Assembly: GCA_934539295.1 (NCBI GenBank)
Contig: CAKTCN010000017.1
Coordinates: forward strand, 11,442-75,441
From: an uncultured Allosphingosinicella sp.
GTDB lineage: Bacteria > Pseudomonadota > Alphaproteobacteria > Sphingomonadales > Sphingomonadaceae
Length of the DNA stretch: 64,000 nt
Direction: 5' to 3'
Positions 10,422-17,707 of this stretch are shown piece after piece. Numbering within the stretch: position 1 is the first letter of the stretch; each line of letters starts with the position of its first letter. The position numbers and the translations under genes were made by a program. Below the pieces are notes generated by a model that worked only from the letters and a program-made list of their open reading frames with translations, ran no database searches and was not told the DNA's origin.

Positions 10422-11240
10422 ATGCGCCTTCACCATTCCATGCGCATCGGCGCGCTTCCGCCCGGCCGCTGGCGGGCGCCGGCCGCTCGAACCGCGAATG
10501 GGAGGGGCAATCCGCTCATCCGGCCGTTGATGGTCGTCGCGGCGCTGCTGGTGCCGACTGGGTTGAGCGGAAGACGCGGCCTGCGCAGCCGCAACCAATC
10601 GACAGCCGCGCAACGCACGAAACGCGCAACCTGTTCATCAACATGCTCCAAGCGCCACGCGACCGGATCATGTTCGGCCACCAGAATACGCTCGCTTATG
10701 GCTACACCTGGCGCGGCGAGCAGAACCGATCCGACGTGAAGGACGTGGCCGGCGCTTTCCTGCCGTCTACGGCCTCGACATTGCCGACCTCTTCACACGC
10801 GGCAATCCGGACCTGCCGAGCCGTGAAGGCGCTGCCAGGCTCCGCCGCTACGTACTTGAGGCGCGCAGGCGGGGCGGTGTCACAAGCTTCAGCTGGCACA
10901 TGCCCAATCCCGTCAACGACACGGACAGCTGGAATGTCGAGCAGGCGGTCTCGCATATCGTGCCCGGCGGCAAGCTCCACGAACACTATAAGGCGAAGCT
11001 GGATGTCCTCGCTGCCTTCTTCCACAGCCTGAAGCGGGAGGATGGAACGCCTATTCCGGTCTGGTTCCGGCCCTTCCATGAACAGACCGGTGCCTGGTTC
11101 TGTGGGGTAAGGGCAACACATCGGCGGCCGATTACGTGAGGCTGTGGCGTTTCACCGTGCAATATCTGCGCGACTAAAAGGGCGTCCACAACTTGCTCTG
11201 GGCCTATTCGGCCGACGTGTACGCGGCACCGCGCTGAGGA
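10422..11240 (+). pseudogene. GH26 beta-mannanase remnant, multiply frameshifted
   Basis: A good GGAGGCGGA ribosome binding site precedes ATG 10422 and a signal-like stretch (LMVVAALLVPTGLSG). The reading frame then has to change before GH26 sequence appears: NMLQAPRDRIMFGHQNTLAYG, then SDVKDVAG. One base is missing at about 10755, after which frame 1 gives FPAVYGLDIADLF and FSWHMPNPVND, followed by IPVWFRPFHEQTGAWF with the acid/base Glu in FHE. Another base is missing at about 11102 (WFWWGKGN expected). An in-frame TAA at 11175-11177 replaces a lysine codon, and the nucleophile half of the barrel is absent. At least three frameshifts and one nonsense change make this a dead mannanase gene. 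Confidence 0.85.
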
Positions 11241-11285
11241 TCAGGCTCGGCCGACGTGTACGCGGCACCGCGCTGAGGATCAGGC
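11208..11285. repeat. 39-bp tandem duplication
   Basis: Two exact copies of a 39-bp unit lie head to tail (11208-11246 and 11247-11285), each containing GGCCGACGTGTACGCGGCAC. They sit at the truncated end of the GH26 remnant, so the peptide SADVYAAPR is encoded twice. The second copy reaches the last codons of the antisense ROK kinase gene. This looks like a slippage or repair duplication at a decay boundary. Confidence 0.9.
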
Positions 11286-12218
11286 GCTGCTCGCCTGATC
11301 GGCACCCCCCGCCGCCAGTGCAATGGGGCCAAGCGGCCCGGCCTGCGTGCCGAGCTCTGGCGCGATCACGATCGCGTGGTCCGGCAACTGCATATAGCCG
11401 TTGATACTGGCGCGAAGCATCGGCTCCAGCATTCCAAACAGGTGCGGTTGCCGTGCGATCACGCCCCCGCCGATCGCGATCCGGGCAGGACCCGTGGTGA
11501 CGACCAGCGCATGGCAAAGGCACGTCAGTGCCTGTGCGACGCGCTTCCACACCGGATGATCGGGGCCGATGTCCGAGATGTGCACGCTCCTGAGGGCCGC
11601 CTCTATGCCGGGCCCGGAGGCGAGGCCTTCCACGCAGTCCGTATGGAAGCGGCATCCGCTCGGCGCGTCGTCACCGATCACGCGTGGCACCCGGATGTGG
11701 CCCATCTCGCTGTGGGCAATGCCGCGGCTCGGCTTGCCATGCACGATCAGGCCTACGCCCACGCCGGTGCCGACCGTCACATATGCGAAATCGGCAAGGC
11801 CGCGTCCGCTGCCCCACCGCATCTCGGCCATGGCCGCGCCGTTGACGTCCGTGTCGAAGGCCATCGGTACAGGAAAGGCGCGCGAGAGGCGGATGCCCAC
11901 ATCCGTCATGGACCAGCCTGGTTTGTTCGTCGTGAGGATGAAACCGAAGGTCGGCGAGCCCGGGTCGAGATCCACTGGGCCGAAGCTGGCGATGCCAATG
12001 GCCGCGAACCCGTGTGACTGCCACCAGCTATCGAGCGTGGCAGCGATCGTATTCAGCGTCTCGTCCGGGTTCGTCGTGTCGATTGTGCGCTGGACGAGAA
12101 TGTCGCCAGTGCTGCTGGCGAGCGTGCAGATGCACTTGGTGCCGCCTAGCTCCACGCCGGCCAGTAGCTGCTCGCGCTCACCCGCGTGCGCTTCCGTCTG
12201 TTCGAACGCGAAATTCAT
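11280..12218 (-). CDS. ROK-family fructokinase
   Basis: A 312-residue sugar kinase starting at ATG 12218. LLAGVELGGTKCICTLA is the N-terminal phosphate-binding motif of ROK fructokinases, VTVGTGVGVGLIV forms the second phosphate motif, and FHTDCVEGLASGPG carries the histidine and cysteines of the zinc site in the fructokinase variant. It should phosphorylate fructose to fructose-6-phosphate. Fructokinases of this type feed mannose into glycolysis after isomerisation, which fits the adjacent GH26 remnant. The frame is intact although both flanking genes are broken. A perfect 9-bp inverted repeat (11278-11286 with 11292-11300) covers its last codons. No strong ribosome binding site is visible, so the start is moderately certain. 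Confidence 0.85.
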   Translation of the reverse strand: MNFAFEQTEAHAGEREQLLAGVELGGTKCICTLASSTGDILVQRTIDTTNPDETLNTIAATLDSWWQSHGFAAIGIASFGPVDLDPGSPTFGFILTTNKPGWSMTDVGIRLSRAFPVPMAFDTDVNGAAMAEMRWGSGRGLADFAYVTVGTGVGVGLIVHGKPSRGIAHSEMGHIRVPRVIGDDAPSGCRFHTDCVEGLASGPGIEAALRSVHISDIGPDHPVWKRVAQALTCLCHALVVTTGPARIAIGGGVIARQPHLFGMLEPMLRASINGYMQLPDHAIVIAPELGTQAGPLGPIALAAGGADQASSA

Positions 12219-12392
12219 GAAGCCTGGACCCTGAAGCGGCGGAGCGGCGGCGGATACGCGCCGATGGATTTCACGTATAGTCCTCTCACCCCGCCGCGCG
12301 GCCTTTCCGTTCAACGAACGGGACCAGGAGGGAACCCGTCCCGTCGTCTGCAAACATGGTCCGGCGAGCGGCGATCGCCACCCGCCGTTCCG

Positions 12393-13125
12393 CTAAAAGG
12401 ACAGCCGCGTCGTGATCGAGAAGCGCCGGTCGTTTATGAAGGCCGCACGCTTGGAACGGACTATTTCCCCATTCCCGTCCTCGTAGAGCGCGAAGCTTGT
12501 GCGGGTGACCTCGTTCAGCAGGTTGGATGCCTGCACGCCGATCTTGAACGTGTCGTTGACTGAATAGAAGATCGACCCGTCCAGCTGGCCCGATGCTTCC
12601 GAAAAGACCGAAAAGAAGGGGAAGCAGCAATCGCGAGCGTTGATCAGATAGTCGGAGCGCCAGCTATAGGCGAGGCGCTTGTAAAGCCCGCCGCGGTCGT
12701 AGAAGGCCGCCACGTTCGCGTTATGCTTCGACAATCGGGTGAGCGGCAGGTTGTCGTACAAATTGTCCACCTCGCCCGGCGGGCGCGACCCGTCCCCCGC
12801 GCCGTTCGTCGCCGTGCCGTTCGGCACGCTGCCCGGATCGATGTAGGTGTAGGTCGCCTGCAGGCCCAAGCCGCCGAGCAGTCCCGGCAGGAAGTCGTAG
12901 GTCTGCTGATAGGCAAGCTCGAAGCCCTTGATGTTAGCGGTGCCTGACCTGTTCACGGGGCCGTTCAGTACGACGGGGAAGGTTTCCCCATTGTTGGTGA
13001 TGTCGATCACCCCGACCCCGTTCAGGTCGATATAGTTTTCGAGCCTCTTGTAGAACAAGGGGCGGTGAGCGAGCCGACGCGGCTGAAATACCATTCGCCC
13101 GTAAGATCGAACTGGCTGGCGCGCT
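12393..13125 (-). pseudogene. C-terminal fragment of a TonB-dependent receptor
   Basis: The minus strand encodes about 220 residues of outer-membrane barrel ending in ITTRLSF, a typical C-terminal phenylalanine. Barrel strands such as GLGLQATYTYIDPGS, NANVAAFYDRGG and FKIGVQASNLLNEV are clear. Upstream, at about 13061, one base is missing: QFDLTGEWYFSRVGSLTA is in one frame and LFYKRLENYIDLNGVG in the next. Homology stops at about 13125, exactly where a fragment of an unrelated glycosyltransferase begins on the other strand. The plug domain and most of the barrel are gone. It was probably the importer of the decayed mannan or glycan locus. Confidence 0.85.
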
Positions 13126-13673
13126 TCCTGAATGCCGGCTCGCCCCCGGTTTATGTCGGCTTCGGAAGTATGATCCGTGAAGACCCGACCCGCTGCGCTC
13201 GCGAAGCGGTCTACTCTCTGAAAGCGATAGGACAGCGCGGCATTCTTTCGATCGGTTGCAGTGGGCCGATTTTCCCCGATGTGCCCGTGCATGTTCATGT
13301 CGTTCGCGAAGCGCCTCACGATTGGCTCTTTCCGCGTTGCGCGGACGTGGTTCACCAACGGTGGTGCGGACCCCCCCATGAAGGCCTGCGCTGGGCAAGA
13401 CCCACGCTCGTCTCGACCGTGCTGGGCGATCAGCATTTCTGGGGACGCAAGGTGGCGGAAGCCGGTGCAGGCCCCAATGTTCTGCCGGAAAAGCATTTCC
13501 GTGGCGATCGGCTGGCAGATGCCCTGCACGTCCTCGTCAACGGTAAGTTCGGCGCATCGGCCCGGCGGATCGCCGACCACATGCAAAAAGAGCCGGGAGC
13601 AGAAGGAGCTGCAATAGTGGGCGAGCGCTTGACGGTTAAGGCTCGCCGGCAAACGGCACGGGCGAGCCTGTGA
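13122..13673 (+). pseudogene. C-terminal half of a GT1 (UGT-like) glycosyltransferase
   Basis: Readable sequence starts at FLNAGSPPVYVGFGSM, the start of the nucleotide-sugar domain of bacterial UGT-like glycosyltransferases, and runs through ILSIGCSG, APHDWLFPRCADVVH and LRWARPTLVSTVLGDQHFWG. Between about 13350 and 13375 two opposite frameshifts turn the expected HHGGAGTT donor-binding motif into HQRWCGPP. The N-terminal acceptor domain is missing, because the sequence upstream belongs to the TonB receptor fragment on the opposite strand. An in-frame ATG at 13065 makes it look like an intact 202-residue gene, but the family needs about 400 residues. It is most likely a remnant. Confidence 0.8.
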
Positions 13674-13731
13674 ACTCTCGTCGGAACCCGTTTGTGATCG
13701 TCGGTCGCATTCTTCGGTTTAGCATCCTAGG

Positions 13732-14037
13732 ATGGCGAGCATGCCGAGAAGCAAGCTGAACCCCCGGGTGTTCTGGGGCGCATCCGCCGTTATCGCAGCC
13801 ATGCTGTTGAGCACGCTCGCCGCGCCCGGAGCTTCCGCCGCGCAGAACTGGGCGATCGGCACCTTCGGCTGGCTCTATGTCGCCTCGGTCGCTGCCTTTC
13901 TGGTCCTCGTGCTCGCGCTCGGCTTCGGGCCGGCGGGCAAGCTGCGCCTGGGGCCCGACGATGCCGAGCCCGACTTCCCCTACGTGTCGTGGCTGGCGAT
14001 GCTGTTCGCCGCCGGCATGGGCATCGCCCGGCGATAG
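13732..14037 (+). pseudogene. N-terminal fragment of a BCCT-family transporter
   Basis: A 101-residue ORF starts at ATG 13732 and reads like the beginning of a betaine/choline/carnitine transporter: NPRVFWGASAVIAAMLL, FGWLYVASVAAFLVLVLALGFGPAGKLRLGPDDAEPDF would be two membrane helices and their linker, described here by its key residues FGWLY and LGPDDAEPDF, followed by SWLAMLFAAGMGI. Homology ends after GMGI (about 14025), and a stop follows four codons later. BCCT proteins normally have about 500 residues and twelve helices, so this is a truncated remnant. It closes a run of broken genes that begins at 10422. Confidence 0.8.
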
Positions 14038-14136
14038 TGAGTGGTGATCGAGATCAGCGGCCGACTGCGGCAACCCGCCTCAGCGGAAGCGTTGGACAAT
14101 CGGCAGCCGTGTGGGCGTTTGCTAGCTACAAACGAC

Positions 14137-14161
14137 AAGGCCGGAGCTTTCGCCCCGGCCT
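14137..14161 (-). terminator. Hairpin downstream of nusG
   Basis: On the minus strand AGGCCGGGGC and GCTCCGGCCT pair around a GAAA loop, followed by TTGTCGTTT. It lies 28 bp past the nusG stop and probably terminates the secE-nusG transcript. The T-rich tail is weak. Confidence 0.6.
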
Positions 14162-14188
14162 CCAACTTCGTCTGTCAGCAAGCAGGGC

Positions 14189-14728
14189 TTACTTCGACAA
14201 TTCCACCTGCTCGAACTCCAATTCGACCGGCGTTGCGCGGCCGAAGATGGACACGCCGACCTTCACGCGGCCGCGATCGAAGTCGAGCTCCTCGACGATG
14301 CCATTGAAGCTTGCGAACGGGCCTTCCAGCACCTTGACGCTGTCGCCGATCTCGTAATCGACGCTGACCTTGGTCTTGGGCGCGGCCTGAGCTGCTTCTT
14401 CCTTGGTGTTGAGGATGCGCGCTGCCTCGGCCTCGCTGATCGCCTGCGGCTTGCCGCTGGAGCCCAGGAATCCGGTTACCTTGGGCGTGTTCTTGACCAG
14501 GTGATAGACGTCATCGTTCATCGCCAGCTTGGCAAGCACATAGCCGGGGAAGAACTTGCGGTCGGACGTCACCTTCTTGCCGCGACGAACCTCCGTCACC
14601 TTCTCGGTCGGGACCTCGACAGCCTCGACTAGGCTTTCAAGGCCCATGCGCGTGGCTTCCGCCAGGATCGACTCGCGGACCTTGTTCTCGAAGCCCGAAT
14701 AAGCGTGGATGATGTACCAGCGGGACAT
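14189..14728 (-). CDS. nusG: Transcription termination/antitermination protein NusG
   Basis: A 179-residue protein from ATG 14728 (MSRWYIIHAYSGFENKV). The NGN domain covers about residues 1-110 and includes the FFPGYVLAKLAMNDD core, which contacts RNA polymerase. The C-terminal KOW domain (GDSVKVLEGPFASFNGIVEEL) binds Rho or ribosomal protein S10. The linker is rich in Glu and Ala. It follows secE by 23 bp on the same strand, the order conserved in most bacteria, where the ribosomal rplK-rplA operon would normally come next; here a hairpin and the BCCT remnant follow instead. Confidence 0.97.
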   Translation of the reverse strand: MSRWYIIHAYSGFENKVRESILAEATRMGLESLVEAVEVPTEKVTEVRRGKKVTSDRKFFPGYVLAKLAMNDDVYHLVKNTPKVTGFLGSSGKPQAISEAEAARILNTKEEAAQAAPKTKVSVDYEIGDSVKVLEGPFASFNGIVEELDFDRGRVKVGVSIFGRATPVELEFEQVELSK

Positions 14729-14751
14729 GTGCGTCTCTTGTTCCTTTGGGC

Positions 14752-14949
14752 TTAGCCGAGCAGGCCGAGCAGGGCCTGCACGATCGCGCTGAACGCGCTG
14801 TCGACCGCGAAGAAGAAGATGGCAAGCACGGTGGTGAGGATCACGACCATAATGCCTGTGGTGACCGTCTCCTTGCGGGTCGGCCACACGATCTTGGCGG
14901 CTTCCACCTTCACCTGGTTGATGAACGTGCCGGGACTGACCTTTGCCAC
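14752..14949 (-). CDS. secE: Preprotein translocase subunit SecE
   Basis: A 65-residue protein starting at GTG 14949 (read as MAKVSPGTFINQV). The amphipathic conserved segment EAAKIVWPTRKETVTTG is followed by one membrane helix (IMVVILTTVLAIFFFAV). This is the short single-helix SecE, which clamps the SecY channel in the inner membrane. The ORF is open further upstream to 15060, but the family begins here and the longer version has no fitting ribosome binding site. It is co-directional with the tRNA-Trp gene upstream and nusG downstream. Confidence 0.95.
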   Translation of the reverse strand: MAKVSPGTFINQVKVEAAKIVWPTRKETVTTGIMVVILTTVLAIFFFAVDSAFSAIVQALLGLLG

Positions 14950-15190
14950 TTCGCGTCTTCCTGTTGCTCCGGACAGCCGCCCAGGACCGGAGGGCCGGTC
15001 AGCCGGGAGTTGCCGATGTATGCGAGTGATGGGAGATAGCATCGTGGAGCGGGAAAGCAAGTCGGTGCTTCGGGACAGTCAGAGCGCCGGCGCCCTTTGC
15101 GCAACGTCCGACCAGTCACTCTGCTAGCAAAGCTGCCGCTTGTCGCCGCAACATCGCAGTGCCGCATCTTGCTGCACTGCTCGCGCTGGC

Positions 15191-15266
15191 TGGCAGGAGT
15201 GGAGGGGCTCGAACCCACGACCCTCGGTTTTGGAGACCGATGCTCTACCAGCTGAGCTACACTCCT
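15191..15266 (-). tRNA. tRNA-Trp (CCA anticodon)
   Basis: The minus strand folds into a full cloverleaf with a 7-bp acceptor stem (AGGAGTG with CACTCCT). It has the D-arm sequence TAGCTCAGCTGGTAGAGC, an anticodon arm CGGTCTCCAAAACCG with anticodon CCA, and the T arm GTGGGTTCGAGCCC. The 3' CCA end is encoded (GCCA at 15191-15194). It lies immediately upstream of secE-nusG, its usual place in alphaproteobacteria. Confidence 0.97.
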
Positions 15267-15323
15267 AGCGCCGGTTCGCGTCCCTTAACGGGGTGATCCG
15301 ACCGGTGCAAGCCGGATTGCGGA

Positions 15324-17657
15324 TCACGCGGCGGCAAGGCCGCGGCGAGCGCCGAGAAGTGCGCGGGCGTCAGCCGCGGGCAGCGGATTAGAAATGAGAA
15401 ACCCTTGCGCCAGGTCGCAACCGAGACCGCGGACGATCTTCAATTGCTCCTCGGTTTCCACGCCCTCCGCCACGGTTCGCAATCCCAGGCTGTCGGCGAG
15501 CGCCACGACAGCGCGCACGATTGCCGTGCTTTCGGCATCGCTTTGCCGAACGTCGCGGATGAAGCTCTGGTCGATCTTGAGCGTGTCGAAATCGCCCTCG
15601 CGAAGGTAGCCGAGCGAAGAATAGCCAGTGCCGAAATCGTCGAGCGACAGACCGACGCCGAGACCCCGTATCTGCTGTAACGCCTTCTGTGTCTGGCTGG
15701 TGAGATTGAGGAAGACGGTTTCGGTAATCTCCAGCTCGAGCCGGCGCGGGTCCAGGCCGGCATGCGACAGCGCAGACACCAGGGTCAGAAGAAAACCCGC
15801 ATCCTGAAGCTGTCGCGGCGAGACGTTGACCGCGACCTTGACGTGTGAGGGCCATAACGCGGCTTCCGCGCAGGCGCGGCGAAGCACCCATTCACCGAGG
15901 CGGGCGAGAAAGCCGGTTTCCTCTGCGATCGGGATGAAGCGGGCGGGCTCGATCACGCCCAGCTCCTCATTCTGCCAACGGAGAAGTGCTTCCAGGGCCA
16001 CAACGTCGCCCTTGGCGTCGATCACAGGCTGGTAGGCGAGGGCGAACTCTTCATTGTCAAGCGCACTGCGCATGACGAGTTCGATCAGGCGGCGCTCCTC
16101 TACTTGAGCGTGAAGGGACGGGTCGTAGAAGCAGACGCGGTTGCCGCCCTCGTTCTTGGCCTGGTAAAGCGCAAGATCGGCGTTTCGGATGAGGTCCTCC
16201 ACGGAGGGACCATTGATGGGTCCGAAAGCGATGCCGATGCTGGCGCCCACGAACAGGTGCTGACCGTCGTAGACGAATGGCTGGTCCAGCGAATCGACAA
16301 GTTGAAGAGCCAATTGTTGCACTGCACCGCTGTCGCTGGCATCCGCCACGATCATGGCAAATTCGTCGCCGCCGAGGCGGCCGGCCGTCACTCCGCGACC
16401 GAGCAGGGGCGCGAAGCGGGCAGCGATCTGCCGGAGCAGATTGTCTCCTGCGACGTGCCCCAGCGAATCGTTCACCGTCTTGAACCGGTCGATGTCGATG
16501 AGCAGCATGGCACATGCGCGCCCCAGCCGCGTGGCACGTTCGAGGGCAGATGACAGATCCTCGGTGAGTTGGAGCCGGTTGGGAAGCCCGGTCAAGGCGT
16601 CGTGGCGCGCCATGTGCTCGATTCGCTCCGCCGTCCGCCGGGCCTCCGTGACGTCGGAGCCGACGCCGCGGTAGCCGAGGAAACGGCTACCGCTGCTATA
16701 TCGGGGACGTGCGGAGAGCTCGATCCACTTGAGCCCATCGCTGCCGGCGACCGGCACGACCATTTCGGCAAAGGGAGAGCGATGGTCGAGCGCGGCATGG
16801 ACGAGCCCCAAGGTGCGTGCAGCGCTGGTGCCGAGATCTTCGGGCCGGGCCAAGAGGGAAAGTATCGACGCACCTTCGAGCGAGCCGACAGGCTGCCCCA
16901 CGGCGCGCGCAAAACGGGCGGAGACCTGCTGGAAACAAAGCTGGCTGTTGGTCTGCCATAGCCAGTCTGCATCGCTATTCTCATATTCGCGCAGCAACAG
17001 ACTGACCGTATCGGTTCGCTCGGCAAGGGCAAGTTCCACGCACTTGCGTTCCATGAACATCCGGCCGTTGTTCATGATGATAAGGAACAGCCCGCCGGTA
17101 TAAGCGAAGCTGAGCATGTGCATAAGCGGGTTGCTGTCTGACGACAGCATGTTCGCCGTCGCGGAACCGAGCGAGACGATGTAGGCACCGGCAGCGCTCG
17201 GCACCGTCGCGAAGGTGAACGCCGCGCCCGCCATCATGCAGACCGTCACCACGCAGATCAGAAGCTGCTCGCTATGCCCGACCATGTCGAAGACATAGCT
17301 GGCCGGCCAAGCCCAGATGCAGCCGAACAGGGCTGCGTGGTAGGCGATGCGGTCGATCGCGCGGCGTGACACCGAGTGCAGTTCGCGGCCGCGCCACTGA
17401 CGCCAAACGAGAAGGGTGACGAACGTGCAGCCAAGCACCACCGCAAGCCATCCGATCAGCTGCTCGCGAGGGACCTGCCCATCCAGAACCCAAGCCATGA
17501 TGAGGGCGTTCAGCACCTGCCCCCACATGGCGAATTTCAACGACATGCCGATCGACTTGAGCTGAGCAGCCCGCACCCGCCCCCACGCGCGTCGAGGGGG
17601 CGTGGTACGGTTCAGGATCACGCGCCAGTCTAGTCGAGGAAGATCCGTCTCGCTCAT
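15324..17657 (-). CDS. Membrane-bound GGDEF/EAL cyclic-di-GMP protein with PAS domain
   Basis: A 777-residue protein from ATG 17657. About residues 35-200 contain several membrane helices (LNALIMAWVL, GWLAVVLGCTFVTLLVW, AGAYIVSLGSA, MLSFAYTGGLFLIIM). A PAS domain with a PAC motif follows at about 230-340, then GGDEF with the intact signature RLGGDEFAMIV near residue 427, then EAL with EALLRW near 556, LDDFGTGYSSLGYL and KIDQSFI. Both catalytic signatures look complete, so the protein could both make and break cyclic-di-GMP; many such fusions act mainly as phosphodiesterases. It lies 50 bp downstream of the fatty-acyl-AMP ligase on the same strand, which may mean co-transcription. The PAS ligand is unknown. 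Confidence 0.93.
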   Translation of the reverse strand: MSETDLPRLDWRVILNRTTPPRRAWGRVRAAQLKSIGMSLKFAMWGQVLNALIMAWVLDGQVPREQLIGWLAVVLGCTFVTLLVWRQWRGRELHSVSRRAIDRIAYHAALFGCIWAWPASYVFDMVGHSEQLLICVVTVCMMAGAAFTFATVPSAAGAYIVSLGSATANMLSSDSNPLMHMLSFAYTGGLFLIIMNNGRMFMERKCVELALAERTDTVSLLLREYENSDADWLWQTNSQLCFQQVSARFARAVGQPVGSLEGASILSLLARPEDLGTSAARTLGLVHAALDHRSPFAEMVVPVAGSDGLKWIELSARPRYSSGSRFLGYRGVGSDVTEARRTAERIEHMARHDALTGLPNRLQLTEDLSSALERATRLGRACAMLLIDIDRFKTVNDSLGHVAGDNLLRQIAARFAPLLGRGVTAGRLGGDEFAMIVADASDSGAVQQLALQLVDSLDQPFVYDGQHLFVGASIGIAFGPINGPSVEDLIRNADLALYQAKNEGGNRVCFYDPSLHAQVEERRLIELVMRSALDNEEFALAYQPVIDAKGDVVALEALLRWQNEELGVIEPARFIPIAEETGFLARLGEWVLRRACAEAALWPSHVKVAVNVSPRQLQDAGFLLTLVSALSHAGLDPRRLELEITETVFLNLTSQTQKALQQIRGLGVGLSLDDFGTGYSSLGYLREGDFDTLKIDQSFIRDVRQSDAESTAIVRAVVALADSLGLRTVAEGVETEEQLKIVRGLGCDLAQGFLISNPLPAADARALLGARRGLAAA

Positions 17658-17707
17658 TCCAGGCTCACCTTAGCTTGGAAAGAGTTAGTGAACCGTTTAC
17701 CGGTCGA

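Noticed and set aside
11278..11300. Hairpin as a terminator for the fructokinase gene
   Set aside because: The inverted repeat is perfect but lies inside the last codons and has no T run on the minus strand.
13065..13673. An apparently intact 202-codon glycosyltransferase gene
   Set aside because: The first 19 codons are antisense TonB receptor sequence, the acceptor domain is missing and the donor motif is damaged by two frameshifts.
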